In this document: positions 19,577 through 29,752 of the stretch, in pieces
Numbering within the stretch: the stretch's first letter is position 1
Layout: each line of letters opens with the position of its first letter
DNA from: Lysinibacillus odysseyi 34hs-1 = NBRC 100172
GTDB taxonomy: Bacteria; Bacillota; Bacilli; Bacillales_A; Planococcaceae
Direction: 5' to 3'
NCBI RefSeq assembly: GCF_001591965.1
Contig: NZ_BCVX01000016.1
Location: 20,173-84,172 of the forward strand
DNA: 64,000 nt
The notes under the pieces: generated by a model
Told to the model about the DNA's origin: nothing
What the model saw: the letters and a program-made list of their open reading frames with translations, nothing else
Databases searched by the model: none
Translations under genes and position numbers: made by a program

Positions 19577-19612
19577 AAGGATAGTAATTAAGCGTAAGAA
19601 AGAAGGGATTAG

Positions 19613-20656
19613 ATGGCAACCATCCTCACAGATGCAGAAAAAACAAAAAAGTTACGGAAAGATGTAGCGCCATTTGCTAAAGCTGAGAGACGTAAAAGTA
19701 TTATGCAAATGGTCAATACACTTGCTCCGTTATTGATAGCATGGGTAGCAGGTTTTTATTTGCTGCAGTTCTCTCCATGGTTGACAGTAGCTTGTAGTGT
19801 CGTAGCAGCAGGTTTTGTTGTACGGACATTTATCATTTTTCATGATTGTACACATGGCTCATTTTTCAAAAGTAAAAAGGCGAATGATTACGTAGGGTTT
19901 GTGACAGGTGTACTGACGTCCTTCCCGTATGAAAAATGGAAGCGTGAACATACAATCCATCATGCAACAAGCTCGAACTTGGACAAGCGGGGCATTGGTG
20001 ACATTGATATGCTGACAATTGACGAATATATGGAAAAGTCGAAACTGGGACGCTTCGGTTACCGTCTTTACCGAAATCCTTTGGTAATGTTCGGGCTTGG
20101 ACCAATCTATATGGTTCTTATACTGAATCGCTTTAACCGCAGTGATGCGAAAAAAAAGGAACGGATCAATACGCATCTAACAACATTAACGATGGTAGCT
20201 GTTTTGGGCTCCCTTGTTTGGCTTACAAGCTGGCAGGCCGTACTGCTCGTGTATGGTGTAACGTTGTTTATCGCCGGGGCGTTAGGTATTTGGCTTTTCT
20301 ATATCCAACATACGTATGAAGACTCCTATTTTGAATATAATGAAGAATGGGATTATGTAAAGGCGGCTGTTGAGGGCAGCTCCTACTATAAGCTGCCGAA
20401 GCTGCTGCAATGGATTACAGGGAATATTGGCTTCCACCATGTGCATCACTTATCTCCACGTGTACCTAATTATCATTTAGAGGCAGTACATGAGTCGGTC
20501 ACGCCTTTGCAGAAAGCAACAACGATTACGTTAACAACGAGTTTAGAATCAGTTCGCTATAAGCTGTACGATCCAGAACAAAAGAAATTTGTTACGTTTA
20601 AGGAGGCAGAGGAAATCATCGTGAAACGTTCACGTCGTTCCTCCAAAGCCGCATAA
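19613..20656 (+). CDS. des: Membrane phospholipid acyl desaturase
   Basis: This 347-residue membrane di-iron desaturase has all three histidine boxes: HDCTHG (about 84), EHTIHH (about 104-109) and GFHHVHH (about 279-285). They are spread between four hydrophobic helices in the family layout. It resembles Bacillus Des, a delta-5 acyl-lipid desaturase that restores membrane fluidity on cooling. AAGAAGGGA precedes the ATG. It lies immediately upstream of a DesK/DesR pair, as in B. subtilis, and has an activator-type promoter. Confidence 0.92.
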   Translation: MATILTDAEKTKKLRKDVAPFAKAERRKSIMQMVNTLAPLLIAWVAGFYLLQFSPWLTVACSVVAAGFVVRTFIIFHDCTHGSFFKSKKANDYVGFVTGVLTSFPYEKWKREHTIHHATSSNLDKRGIGDIDMLTIDEYMEKSKLGRFGYRLYRNPLVMFGLGPIYMVLILNRFNRSDAKKKERINTHLTTLTMVAVLGSLVWLTSWQAVLLVYGVTLFIAGALGIWLFYIQHTYEDSYFEYNEEWDYVKAAVEGSSYYKLPKLLQWITGNIGFHHVHHLSPRVPNYHLEAVHESVTPLQKATTITLTTSLESVRYKLYDPEQKKFVTFKEAEEIIVKRSRRSSKAA

Positions 20657-20661
20657 CAGGG

Positions 20662-20728
20662 AAAAACGCAGCTGACGATAAGAAGCGCGGGCAAAGTTGG
20701 AGAAGTCAACCTTGTCTGCGTTTTTGTT
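20662..20728 (+). terminator. Terminator after des
   Basis: AAAAACGCAG pairs with CTGCGTTTTT over a structured loop that contains an AAAGTTG / CAACCTT stem. Confidence 0.7.
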
Positions 20729-20800
20729 TTTCAAAGAAACATACTATCATTATGGCTGGCATGATAGGCGAGAGGCTTGATGTTTTGATGTCCTTCCTTT

Positions 20801-20809
20801 TGCTATAAT
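20801..20809 (+). promoter_or_regulatory. Extended -10 promoter for desKR
   Basis: TGCTATAAT is a perfect extended -10 (TGnTATAAT) 25 bases before the desK start codon; the -35 is poor. Confidence 0.55.
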
Positions 20810-20833
20810 AGAAGAAAAAGAAATGAGGATTTT

Positions 20834-21967
20834 ATGCAAAGCTGGTACAGTATTATCCCTAAAAGTCCATGGCTGAGTATTTATATATGGGTTATCTTTT
20901 GCATTATGCCATTCTTTTTCATTGTACGTGAGTTCAGTCCACTTTACGTCGGCGTTGGCATTATCATGATTTTGCTTTATTTTTTATGCCATAAGTTTTC
21001 GTTCCAGGCAAAGACAGGCCTGGTGTATATGTGGATTAGCTTTCAAATGGTATTGAATATTGCGATGACATTAATGTTTGGCTATATATACTTATCTTTA
21101 TTTACAGCGTTCTTTATCGGGAATATCCGGCAGACAGTCGGCTTTTATATTATGTATGGCCTTCATATCGGGTTTACCGTACTTTCCATCGTAGCCGGTT
21201 ATTTCATCTTTCTGGATATGTTCCTTACGCAGACACCGTTTATCATTATTGCGGTAATTGGTGTCGTACTTTTACCGTTTACACTTTTTACGCGGAATAA
21301 ACGAGAGAATTTAGAAAGCGAGCTGGAAACGGCAAAGGATCGCATTTCAGAATTGACGATTCATGAAGAGCGCCAACGTATTGCCCGTGACCTCCATGAT
21401 ACGCTTGGTCAAAAGCTGTCAATGATTGGTTTAAAGAGCGATTTAGCTGCACGATTAATCGAGAAAAACCCGCAGCAGGCCATCAGTGAAATTAAAGATA
21501 TACGGCAGACGGCAAGCAGTGCATTAAAAGAGGTTCGTGAGCTGGTCGCAGATATGCGTGCAGTTAGAATAGAAGAAGAGCTATCGCGAGTAGAGCAGAT
21601 TTTAAGAGCTGCAGAAATAAAATTTAGGCTAATAGGAGATCCAAAGTCCATTCAGATGCCTGCGCTTTATGAAAATGTCGTCAGTATGTGTCTGAAGGAG
21701 GCCGTAACGAATGTAGTAAAGCATAGCCGTGCAGCTACTTGTACAGTCACGCTTTTGCAAAATGAAAATGAACTGTCTCTTTCTATTAAAGATGACGGGA
21801 TTGGCCTGGAGAAAAAATATTCTCCGACAGGCAGCGGTTTAAAAGGTATGCAGGAGCGAGTCGAATTTATTAATGGAACGGTGGAGCTGAAAAAAGGACA
21901 AGGTACAGAATTAATTGTGCATATTCCAGTGGCGATTACTCATCAAAAAGGAAGTGAAGAGGCATGA
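20834..21967 (+). CDS. desK: Membrane thermosensor histidine kinase DesK
   Basis: This 377-residue kinase has five to six N-terminal hydrophobic helices (about 15-155). A HisKA_3 dimerisation helix carries the phospho-acceptor His in RIARDLHDTLGQ, and a C-terminal HATPase domain shows DDGIG and GSGLKGMQERV. This is the DesK layout, which senses membrane thickening in the cold and phosphorylates DesR. ATGAGGAT forms the ribosome binding site. It overlaps desR by four bases and lies directly behind the desaturase. Confidence 0.92.
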   Translation: MQSWYSIIPKSPWLSIYIWVIFCIMPFFFIVREFSPLYVGVGIIMILLYFLCHKFSFQAKTGLVYMWISFQMVLNIAMTLMFGYIYLSLFTAFFIGNIRQTVGFYIMYGLHIGFTVLSIVAGYFIFLDMFLTQTPFIIIAVIGVVLLPFTLFTRNKRENLESELETAKDRISELTIHEERQRIARDLHDTLGQKLSMIGLKSDLAARLIEKNPQQAISEIKDIRQTASSALKEVRELVADMRAVRIEEELSRVEQILRAAEIKFRLIGDPKSIQMPALYENVVSMCLKEAVTNVVKHSRAATCTVTLLQNENELSLSIKDDGIGLEKKYSPTGSGLKGMQERVEFINGTVELKKGQGTELIVHIPVAITHQKGSEEA

Positions 21968-22569
21968 TTCGAATTGTAATAGCGGAAGACCAGGGCATGC
22001 TGCTTGGTGCAATGAAGTCGCTGCTAAGCTTAGAAGATGATATGGAAGTAGTAGGTCTTGCCAAAAATGGCGAAGAAGCAATTGAACAAGTACAGAGTTT
22101 GAAACCGGATATTTGTATTATGGATATAGAGATGCCGGTGAAGACAGGATTAGATGCAGCGGAAGCCTTGAAGGAAGAAGACTGTAAGGTTATTATTTTG
22201 ACTACCTTTGCACGTCCCGGTTATTTTGAGCGTGCCCGAAAAGCGGGAGTGCGGGGGTATTTGCTGAAAGACAGCCCGATTGAGGAGCTTGTTCATTCTA
22301 TCCGCATTATTATGGATGGAAGACGTATTTACGCACCTGAGCTGGTGGACTTTGTTTACGAGGATGATAGCGAAAATCCTCTGACTGAACGGGAAAGCCA
22401 AGTGCTGGAGCTGGTATCGGAAGGCAAAACAACGAAGGAAATCGCTGCCGAGCTATATTTATCAGCCGGGACAGTCCGCAATTATATTTCTACTATTTTA
22501 GATAAATTAGGGGTAGGTAACCGGATTGAAGCGATACAGCGCTTTAAGGAAAAAGGATGGAATAAGTAA
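21964..22569 (+). CDS. desR: NarL-family response regulator DesR
   Basis: This 201-residue regulator has a receiver domain with the phospho-acceptor Asp in DICIMDIEMPVKTG (about residue 54) and a C-terminal LuxR-type helix-turn-helix (LTERESQVLELVSEGKTTKEIA). It is the expected partner of DesK and probably activates the desaturase promoter about 2.4 kb upstream. It starts with ATGA overlapping the desK stop. Confidence 0.92.
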   Translation: MIRIVIAEDQGMLLGAMKSLLSLEDDMEVVGLAKNGEEAIEQVQSLKPDICIMDIEMPVKTGLDAAEALKEEDCKVIILTTFARPGYFERARKAGVRGYLLKDSPIEELVHSIRIIMDGRRIYAPELVDFVYEDDSENPLTERESQVLELVSEGKTTKEIAAELYLSAGTVRNYISTILDKLGVGNRIEAIQRFKEKGWNK

Positions 22570-22647
22570 AGAGGCGGAGAGATTCTCATTAAGTTTCATC
22601 CCTTTGCGACAGATATATTATCTATATTAGTACGTGTATAGCTTATA

Positions 22648-22682
22648 ACTCGGCAGGGAAGAGAAAGCTCTCCCTGCCGAGT
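22648..22682. terminator. Perfect 12-bp hairpin between convergent desR and proline dehydrogenase
   Basis: ACTCGGCAGGGA pairs perfectly with its complement. There is no T run on either strand, so it may act as a convergent-gene barrier rather than a classical terminator. Confidence 0.5.
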
Positions 22683-22738
22683 CGGAATTTGCGTTATGGA
22701 GATGTTTTGAAATTCCTATAGTGTAGATCTCTCCAAAA

Positions 22739-23710
22739 CTACTTATTTTTCTTTGTTATTCGACCGAGAATAAAGGCTCCGGCAGCCACTGCAATCATCG
22801 TATTTGTCTTCTTATTAAATACTTGTTTTGTTACAAGGTTAATATTTTGCGGGCGTTCTGCCAGACGGCGCATATAGTAGCCGTACCAGTCCTTCCCGAA
22901 CGGAACATACGTGCAAAACTTGTATTCCTTTGCAAGCTCCTTCTGCAGATCGCTCCGGAAGCCGTAAAGCATCTGAAACTCAAACTTCTCATGGGAAATA
23001 TTATGATCCGCAGCAAAGCGCTTAATGTGGTTGATAATATTATGATCGTGTGTAGCGACGGACGTAAACTTGCCATGCAGTAAATGGTATTCAATTAGCT
23101 CTAAAAAGTTAATATCGATATCCAGCTTATCTTGATAGGCTACCTCTTCCGATTCCTGGTAGGCTCCTTTTACAATACGGAGACGGTAATCTGCGAATTT
23201 TTCAATATCCTCCTTTGACCGAAGAAGATAAGCTTGTATGACGGTACCGACATTATCAAAAACCTTGTTCAGCTCCTCCAGCATATCAAGTGTCGGCTGA
23301 AGCCGTGGGTAGTCTTCCATATCTAAATTAACAAAAATGCCATAGTCGGAAGCATACTCTACAATTTCCCGTAAATTGTCATAGCAAAAATCAATATCAA
23401 TATCCAATCCTACTTGGGAAGGCTTTACTGAAATGTGGGCATTCAGCTGATGTGCATGAATTGCATCAATCACTTTCAAAATATCCTCTTTTGCCCTCGA
23501 AGCGATCGCTTCGTCATATACGAATTCCCCAAGATGGTCAATCGTAGCTTCTATGCCGGCCGCATTCAGCTTTTTTACATTGCCTATCATTTCCTCCAGG
23601 TTAGTACCAGCAATAACGCTCTGTGCACCAAGTCTCAAGCCATATTTTTGCGCAGCTGTATTCATCATTTCATTCTTCGATAAAGTAAGTAATATATCGC
23701 GTAATGCCAT
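22739..23710 (-). CDS. Proline dehydrogenase
   Basis: This 323-residue monofunctional, FAD-dependent TIM-barrel proline dehydrogenase corresponds to PutB/FadM of Bacillus. It oxidises L-proline to pyrroline-5-carboxylate. Family blocks are visible: DIDIDFCYDNL, FVNLDMEDYPRLQPTLDM, RIVKGAYQE and the C-terminal YVPFGKDWYGYYMRRLAERPQN. It has the typical length of the short Gram-positive form. The start was moved in by 24 codons to the ATG that follows GAGGGATTGCAG, giving MALRDILLTLSK. No pyrroline-5-carboxylate dehydrogenase lies nearby. Confidence 0.92.
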   Translation of the reverse strand: MALRDILLTLSKNEMMNTAAQKYGLRLGAQSVIAGTNLEEMIGNVKKLNAAGIEATIDHLGEFVYDEAIASRAKEDILKVIDAIHAHQLNAHISVKPSQVGLDIDIDFCYDNLREIVEYASDYGIFVNLDMEDYPRLQPTLDMLEELNKVFDNVGTVIQAYLLRSKEDIEKFADYRLRIVKGAYQESEEVAYQDKLDIDINFLELIEYHLLHGKFTSVATHDHNIINHIKRFAADHNISHEKFEFQMLYGFRSDLQKELAKEYKFCTYVPFGKDWYGYYMRRLAERPQNINLVTKQVFNKKTNTMIAVAAGAFILGRITKKNK

Positions 23711-23778
23711 CTGCAATCCCTCGCTTTCTTTCCATAAATTATAACATAAGGAGGTTTTCTCTTCCTTTTCAGCCTCTA

Positions 23779-24537
23779 TCATTTTCTCAAAACAGCAATG
23801 CGCTGCATCCGTTCGTTAAACAGTGTCGGGTAGACAAGGAATCCTAGAATAACGCTGGCTAAGGTAGCGCATGTAAGCAGCGCGAAAATAATAAGGATTT
23901 GAAATTGAACAGCTTGAATAGGATCAGCGCCGCCGATAATCTGGCCGCTCATCATACCGGGAAGCTGCACAAGTCCGATTGTCTTTTGAGCCTCGATTGT
24001 GGGGATCATACTTGCTTTAATAGCGCTCATTAAATGCCGGTGAACAGCCTGTTTCGGTGTCCCCCCTAAAGAGAGGATCAGCTCGATTTCATTTTCGTTC
24101 GCTTCCAGCTCGGCGCGGAATCGGTTTAAGAATAATACGGAGAGCACCATGGCATTTCCGATCATCATTCCGCTGATGGGGATAATATACTGGGCAGTTG
24201 CAGGGACGATCCCGAGCCCAAGCAGCACTCCTTGTGTGACAAGCTCAACGGTAAGCAATGTAATAGCAATTTTCCATGTTATACCGGGAATGCCGACCCC
24301 TTTTTTGCGCGCATTCAATGTAGCTACAGTAATCATTAGTAAAATCATCAGCAGGATATAGACGTAGTTATCCGTTCCGAAAATGAAATGAAGAACATAT
24401 CCAATAGCTAAAAGCTGTATAACAGAACGAACCGTCGCAATCGTAATATCTTTTTCAAGACTGAGTTTTAATGACTTAGATAGAAGAAACGGAATAAAAA
24501 TAAAAATTAATGTAAGAGAAAGTGTGCCGTATGTCAT
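23779..24537 (-). CDS. fetB: ABC transporter permease, FetB/YbbM type
   Basis: This 252-residue polytopic protein has six to seven hydrophobic helices. It belongs to the UPF0014/FetB family, with the signature QLPGMMSGQIIGGADPIQAV near residue 190. In E. coli, FetAB exports iron and improves peroxide tolerance; in Firmicutes the substrate is not settled. It overlaps fetA by four bases on the minus strand. Confidence 0.85.
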   Translation of the reverse strand: MTYGTLSLTLIFIFIPFLLSKSLKLSLEKDITIATVRSVIQLLAIGYVLHFIFGTDNYVYILLMILLMITVATLNARKKGVGIPGITWKIAITLLTVELVTQGVLLGLGIVPATAQYIIPISGMMIGNAMVLSVLFLNRFRAELEANENEIELILSLGGTPKQAVHRHLMSAIKASMIPTIEAQKTIGLVQLPGMMSGQIIGGADPIQAVQFQILIIFALLTCATLASVILGFLVYPTLFNERMQRIAVLRK

Positions 24538-25259
24538 TGGGCACCTCCATTCAAGAACTGCTGGACAGCTGGAATTTCGGAGTTTTCTAAAATGGATGCA
24601 TTACCCGATGCAAGAAGCTTGCCATTTTGTAGAATCCATGTAAAATCGCTTACCCTTCGTGCCTGCTGCAAGTTGTGGGTAATCCAAATAATTGTCACAC
24701 CGTATTTTCGATTGATTTTTAAAATAAGCTCTTCTATTTCCTTTGCTGATGAAGGATCGAGGGCTGAAGTAATTTCATCCAGCAATAAAATATCCGATTG
24801 GTTAATCAGTGTGCGGGCGATAGATAGCCTCTGTTTTTGTCCGCCGGATAGTTCTTCTGCTTCGCGATGTAAAAAAGAGCTATCCAGCTGCACGTTCTCC
24901 AAGACGGCTGCTGCCTCTTCCTCTGTAAGCTGCTTACCCTGCAGCGTACGCGGTAACGCTAGGTTCTCGTGTACAGAACAACGAAGAATAGGAGCACTCT
25001 GCAAAGCGATACCGACTTTTCGCCGTAAGCTTGTCGGCTCGTATTCTTCTATTGGTTGTCGATCAATCAGAATATCACCGCTTGAAGGAGCGAGCAGCCC
25101 GTTGCATATTTTAAGCAGCGTGGTTTTTCCAGCACCGGAAGGACCAACAAGAGTAGTTATTTTTCCTTTATAAAAAACTCCATTGAGATTGTGCAAAATA
25201 GTACGGTCTTTTGCAGTAAAGCAAAGATCATGTATGGCGATTGCAGGTTCAAGGTTCAC
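24534..25259 (-). CDS. fetA: ABC transporter ATPase, FetA type
   Basis: This 241-residue nucleotide-binding subunit has Walker A GPSGAGKTTLLK (about 39-50), ABC signature LSGGQKQRLSIAR (about 138), Walker B ILLLDEITSALD and the H-loop in WITHNL. Pairing with a FetB permease in an overlapping operon identifies the system. AAGGAGA precedes the start. Confidence 0.87.
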   Translation of the reverse strand: MNLEPAIAIHDLCFTAKDRTILHNLNGVFYKGKITTLVGPSGAGKTTLLKICNGLLAPSSGDILIDRQPIEEYEPTSLRRKVGIALQSAPILRCSVHENLALPRTLQGKQLTEEEAAAVLENVQLDSSFLHREAEELSGGQKQRLSIARTLINQSDILLLDEITSALDPSSAKEIEELILKINRKYGVTIIWITHNLQQARRVSDFTWILQNGKLLASGNASILENSEIPAVQQFLNGGAQ

Positions 25260-25784
25260 TATCTATTCTCCTTAAGTTTTTTCAGCCTGTTCGGCCGCTT
25301 TATCAATATATAATTTCAATTATAACGTAAAAAAAGTGAAGGCAAAGCGTAAGACGGGACTGTCTCTGCATTTGAAAATCAAAGAGATGAATGAGCTTCC
25401 TTTCGTAAAGATGAATGCTTCTATTTTCTTCATAACTAATAATTTGGTATGTTACTTTTTTTGACAATATAAATGGCTTTTTTTATTTGATTATTTTATA
25501 ATGTAATAAAACCTAACATTAATAAATGCTTATTTTGAAAATGATCATAATCCTTCATTTCTATAAGTAGTAGGTGAAAGTTGTTTTAAAAAAAGAAAAG
25601 TTGATTTTATGGAAGTTATAAAGAGGCGAGAATGAAGCAGACTCTCTTTTAAAATAAAAGGAGGGAAGGGAGAATTCATGTAATAAAAGCTTACAATTTA
25701 AAATAGCTGAGCGCGAAGCATGCCTTGTCACCGACTAAATAGTGTATACTATGACTAATTATGTTTCGGAAGAAGGGACTTTTG
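25260..25784. other. Gene-free AT-rich interval between fetA and pncB
   Basis: The 525 bases must hold the divergent promoters of fetAB and pncB. TTGACA followed by AT-rich sequence occurs at about 25462. Near 25660 a strong AAAGGAGGG is followed by ATG TAA TAA, a start codon with an immediate stop. TTGTCA and TATACT near 25725-25750 are only 14 bases apart. I see no gene or recognisable riboswitch. Confidence 0.5.
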
Positions 25785-27254
25785 ATGAGAGCAAAATTTG
25801 AAGATGATAGCTTAACACTCCACACAGATCTTTACCAAATTAATATGGCGGAAAGCTATTGGGCGGATGGTATCCATAATCGGAAAGCTATATTTGAGCT
25901 GTACTTCCGCAAGCTGCCATTTGGAAATGGCTATGCAATATTTGCAGGGCTTGAGCGCATGCTGAATTACTTAAAAAATTTCCAATTTACAGAATCCGAT
26001 TTAGCCTATTTACAGGATGAGCTTGGATATAAGGAGGATTTCCTATCCTATTTAAAAGATGTTCGTTTTACAGGCTCTGTGTATTCAATGGCAGAAGGAG
26101 AATTGGTATTTGCCAATGAGCCGATCGTGCGTATTGAGGCACCGCTTGTAGAAGCTCAATTGGTGGAAACAGCACTGCTGAATATTGTAAATTTCCAAAC
26201 GCTGATTGCTACAAAAGCGAGTCGTATTAAACAGGTCGTAAAAGATGAAGTGGCTATGGAGTTCGGTACGCGCCGGGCACAGGAGATGGATGCGGCACTT
26301 TGGGGAGCGCGTGCAGCTGTAATCGGCGGTTTCGAATCCACTTCAAATGTTCGTGCTGGGAAAATGTTTGGCATCCCTGTATCAGGCACACATGCTCATG
26401 CGCTTGTGCAGGCCTATAAAAGTGATTATGAGGCATTCCATTCCTATGCGAAACGTCACCGGGATTGCGTGTTTTTAGTAGATACGTACAATACATTAAA
26501 GTCAGGCGTGCCGACAGCTATACAGGTGGCAAAAGAGCTGGGGGATAAAATCAATTTTATTGGAATTCGCCTGGACAGCGGGGATATTGCCTTCTTATCC
26601 AAGGAAGCACGCAAAATGCTGGATGAAGCCGGCTTCCCGGACGCAAAGATAATTGTTTCGAATGATCTTGATGAATATACTATTTTAAACTTAAAGGCTC
26701 AGGGAGCGCGGGTCGACATGTGGGGGATCGGTACGAAGCTTATTACAGCCTATGATCAGCCTGCATTAGGGGCGGTTTACAAAATGGTGGCTATTGAGGA
26801 CGAAAACGGGGTAATGGAGGATACGATCAAAATTTCAGCAAATGCTGAAAAAGTGACGACTCCCGGATTAAAACATGTGTATCGCATTATTAATAAAACA
26901 AATGGCAAATCAGAAGGTGACTACATTGCAATGGCGGATGAAAATCCTCAGGAAGAAGAGCATTTGAAAATGTTCCATCCTGTGCATACATTCGTGTCAA
27001 AGTTCGTAACAAACTTTGAAGCAAAGAATCTTCATATAGAAGTTATCAAGGATGGGCAGATTGTTTATGAAAACCCATCTTTAATGGAGATGCGCCAATA
27101 TGCACATGAAAACTTAAATCTGCTGTGGGATGAGTATAAGCGTGCAATGAATCCGGAAGAGTACCCTGTTGACTTGAGCCAAAAATGTTGGGACAACAAA
27201 ATGCGCAATATTCAAGAAGTGCGTGAAATGGTACAAGCGATCGAAAATCGGTAA
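25785..27254 (+). CDS. pncB: Nicotinate phosphoribosyltransferase
   Basis: This 489-residue enzyme of NAD salvage (Preiss-Handler pathway) makes nicotinate mononucleotide from nicotinate and PRPP. The N-terminal [12 protein letters not shown] and the central [25 protein letters not shown] and GIRLDSGD blocks are those of the PncB family. ATG 25785 (MRAKFEDDS) was chosen because AAGGGA lies about seven bases upstream. nadE follows 13 bases downstream, forming an NAD operon. Confidence 0.95.
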   Translation: MRAKFEDDSLTLHTDLYQINMAESYWADGIHNRKAIFELYFRKLPFGNGYAIFAGLERMLNYLKNFQFTESDLAYLQDELGYKEDFLSYLKDVRFTGSVYSMAEGELVFANEPIVRIEAPLVEAQLVETALLNIVNFQTLIATKASRIKQVVKDEVAMEFGTRRAQEMDAALWGARAAVIGGFESTSNVRAGKMFGIPVSGTHAHALVQAYKSDYEAFHSYAKRHRDCVFLVDTYNTLKSGVPTAIQVAKELGDKINFIGIRLDSGDIAFLSKEARKMLDEAGFPDAKIIVSNDLDEYTILNLKAQGARVDMWGIGTKLITAYDQPALGAVYKMVAIEDENGVMEDTIKISANAEKVTTPGLKHVYRIINKTNGKSEGDYIAMADENPQEEEHLKMFHPVHTFVSKFVTNFEAKNLHIEVIKDGQIVYENPSLMEMRQYAHENLNLLWDEYKRAMNPEEYPVDLSQKCWDNKMRNIQEVREMVQAIENR

Positions 27255-27267
27255 GGAGGACTTCGTT

Positions 27268-28095
27268 ATGTCAGATTTACAAAAGCAAATTATTAAAGAG
27301 CTGCACGTATTGCCTGAAATTAATGTAGAAGAGGAAATCCGAAAGTCTATTGATTTTATGAAGGAATATGCTAAAAAGTATAGCTTTATTAAAGGCTTTG
27401 TGCTCGGTATCAGTGGTGGGCAGGATTCTACACTTGTCGGAAAGCTAGCCCAAATGGCGGTTAATGAGCTGAATGATGAGGCAGGGGAAAAGAAATATGC
27501 ATTCATGGCTGTACGTCTCCCATATGGTGTACAGGCGGATGAACAGGACTGTCAGGATGCGCTGGATTACATTCAGCCAGATAAGATTTATACAGTGAAT
27601 ATCAAAGGGGCGGTAGATGCCAGCAGAAGTGCATTGGAAGAAGCGGGCATTGTTCTTAGCGATTTTGCCAAAGGGAATGAAAAAGCGCGTGAACGTATGA
27701 AAGTCCAATATTCTGTAGCGGCGATGCATAACGCTGTTGTCCTTGGTACGGACCATGCGGCTGAAGCTATCACTGGATTTTTCACAAAGTTTGGTGATGG
27801 CGGTGCTGATCTGATGCCGATTTTCCGTTTAAACAAACGCCAAGGCAGGCAGATGCTAGCTCACTTAAACTGTCCGGAGCATTTATATTTAAAGGTACCG
27901 ACAGCGGACTTGGAAGAGGATCGTCCGTCCTTGCCGGATGAAGTAGCGCTTGGCTTAACATACAGCCAAATTGATGATTATTTGGAAGGCAAAGAAATTC
28001 CTGAAGAAGCACGAAATATACTAGAGGGGCATTATCTGCGCTCCCAGCATAAACGTCATATGCCGATCACGATTTTTGATGACTTTTGGAAATGA
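27268..28095 (+). CDS. nadE: Ammonia-dependent NAD synthetase
   Basis: This 275-residue amidotransferase-like enzyme has the PP-loop [17 protein letters not shown] (about residues 46-62). It lacks a glutaminase domain, so it uses ammonia, like Bacillus NadE (272 residues). It converts nicotinate adenine dinucleotide to NAD. The start follows TAAGGAGG. It is transcribed with pncB, covering first and last steps of nicotinate salvage; nadD is elsewhere. Confidence 0.95.
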   Translation: MSDLQKQIIKELHVLPEINVEEEIRKSIDFMKEYAKKYSFIKGFVLGISGGQDSTLVGKLAQMAVNELNDEAGEKKYAFMAVRLPYGVQADEQDCQDALDYIQPDKIYTVNIKGAVDASRSALEEAGIVLSDFAKGNEKARERMKVQYSVAAMHNAVVLGTDHAAEAITGFFTKFGDGGADLMPIFRLNKRQGRQMLAHLNCPEHLYLKVPTADLEEDRPSLPDEVALGLTYSQIDDYLEGKEIPEEARNILEGHYLRSQHKRHMPITIFDDFWK

Positions 28096-28137
28096 GTAAA
28101 AGCGATTCCTTTTATCGTCTGCTAAGGGACTGCTTCC

Positions 28138-28172
28138 CCAGCCGTACTGCATTGTTGCAGTACGGCTTTCTA
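28138..28172 (+). terminator. Rho-independent terminator
   Basis: AGCCGTACTGCA pairs perfectly with TGCAGTACGGCT and is followed by TTTC. It ends pncB-nadE. Confidence 0.85.
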
Positions 28173-28237
28173 TAAGGAGAAGGGGTAGATATTTAATCTA
28201 TAAAAGGTTCGTATATAATAATCCAGGAGGTGTAAGC

Positions 28238-28570
28238 ATGAGGACAACACGTGTAGGCACCGTAACAGCAAATCCGCATGGGAAGGCAAAGCGGCACCTA
28301 GAAGCAGACAGCTCGTTTACCCTGATGAATAGCGGACATTCGCTTGATGACTTTCAGCGGCAGCAACAGCAAAAACAAGGGAAGAAGAAAAAGCAGCCTG
28401 TCTCAAAGCAGATACTTGTAAACAAACGCCAGCATATTTTAATTAAGGGCATTCAATTTGAGGCTGATACAATTACCGCTACAAGGAATCATTTAATAAG
28501 ACAATCCAGACATGTTAATCACATAAGTAAAATGAAACGCCGGCATGATACATATCGTACCTCTATCTAG
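28238..28570 (+). CDS. Small basic hypothetical protein
   Basis: This 110-residue protein is Lys/Arg/Gln-rich, with a QRQQQQKQGKKKKQP stretch near residues 40-55. It has no membrane segment and no recognised domain. CCAGGAGGTG precedes the ATG and a terminator follows, so it is probably expressed on its own. The high charge suggests a nucleic-acid-associated or spore protein, which is a guess. Confidence 0.6.
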   Translation: MRTTRVGTVTANPHGKAKRHLEADSSFTLMNSGHSLDDFQRQQQQKQGKKKKQPVSKQILVNKRQHILIKGIQFEADTITATRNHLIRQSRHVNHISKMKRRHDTYRTSI

Positions 28571-28608
28571 TCACTTGAACAGAAAATATGTTCAGGTGGC
28601 TTTTTCAT
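28570..28608 (+). terminator. Rho-independent terminator
   Basis: GTCACTTGAACA pairs with TGTTCAGGTGGC, followed by TTTTT. Confidence 0.8.
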
Positions 28609-28807
28609 GTTGGACAACCGTTAAAAGCTGCTGGTTGGGCCGGATGTTTGCTCGCCTTCAACGTCAAGAAATAGCCGAAAAGCTTTATTAACTCGTCATT
28701 TTTATTAGTAAATATTGTATAAGTTGTATTCACTCCGCCTTTTCGATATGCTTGTATTAATCAAGAAAATTCAATCAATTGCCGTTTGAAATTCAAGGAG
28801 GCTATAT

Positions 28808-29752
28808 ATGCAGGAACATATTCAGGCTGTACTAAAAAATATAGAAAAAGTCATGATTGGCAAGCGTGAAGTTGCGGAACTGAGCATTGTCGCTTTACTG
28901 ACAGGTGGGCATGTCCTACTGGAAGACGTACCAGGAGTAGGGAAAACGATGATGGTGCGCTCGCTTGCAAAATCGGTTGGGGCGAATTTTAAACGAATTC
29001 AATTCACGCCGGATTTATTGCCGTCAGATGTAGTGGGAGTATCAATTTACAATCCGAAAACTTTGCAGTTTGAGTTTCGGCCAGGTCCGATTGTAGGAAA
29101 TATTATTCTTGCTGATGAAATTAATCGGACATCCCCGAAAACGCAGGCTGCTCTTTTAGAGGCCATGGAAGAAGCATCCATTACAGTGGACGGGGAAACA
29201 CTTTCTATTCCGAAGCCCTTCTTTGTAATGGCAACACAAAATCCAATCGAATATGAAGGTACATATCCATTGCCTGAGGCACAGCTGGATCGCTTTTTAT
29301 TAAAGATTAGAATGGGATACCCGTCTGTTCAGCAGGAAATTGAAGTGCTACGGCGGGCGGAGAATAAGCAGCCGATTGAGGAAATTAAAGCTGTCATGAC
29401 CGTGGAGGAGCTGCTGGCGCTGCAGCGGGCTGTTCAGCAGGTCTATATAGAAGATAGCGTGAAAGGTTATATTGTCGATATTGCAAGAGCTACCCGTGAG
29501 AACCCGCGTGTTTATTTGGGAGTCAGTCCTCGTGCTTCTGTCGCTCTAATGAAGGCATCACAGGCCTATGCTTTTATACAAGGAAGGGATTTTGTAAAAC
29601 CGGATGATATCAAATACTTAGCGCCGTTTGTATTTGGCCATCGGTTGATTTTAACGCCTGATACGCGTTATGAAGGGGTTACCCCTGAACAGATCATCAG
29701 CCAGATTATCGAGCAGACATACGTCCCTGTCAGAAGGTTTACGGATTCATGA
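28808..29752 (+). CDS. MoxR-family AAA+ ATPase
   Basis: This 314-residue AAA+ ATPase has Walker A EDVPGVGKTMMVRSLA (about 37-52) and Walker B ILADEINRTSPK. The MoxR motif QNPIEYEGTYPLPEAQLDRF follows. MoxR proteins act as chaperone-like ATPases for VWA/DUF58 client proteins. It overlaps the DUF58 gene (ATGA), which is itself coupled to a transglutaminase-like gene. This conserved trio is widespread and its exact job is unknown. TTCAAGGAGG precedes the start. Confidence 0.9.
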   Translation: MQEHIQAVLKNIEKVMIGKREVAELSIVALLTGGHVLLEDVPGVGKTMMVRSLAKSVGANFKRIQFTPDLLPSDVVGVSIYNPKTLQFEFRPGPIVGNIILADEINRTSPKTQAALLEAMEEASITVDGETLSIPKPFFVMATQNPIEYEGTYPLPEAQLDRFLLKIRMGYPSVQQEIEVLRRAENKQPIEEIKAVMTVEELLALQRAVQQVYIEDSVKGYIVDIARATRENPRVYLGVSPRASVALMKASQAYAFIQGRDFVKPDDIKYLAPFVFGHRLILTPDTRYEGVTPEQIISQIIEQTYVPVRRFTDS

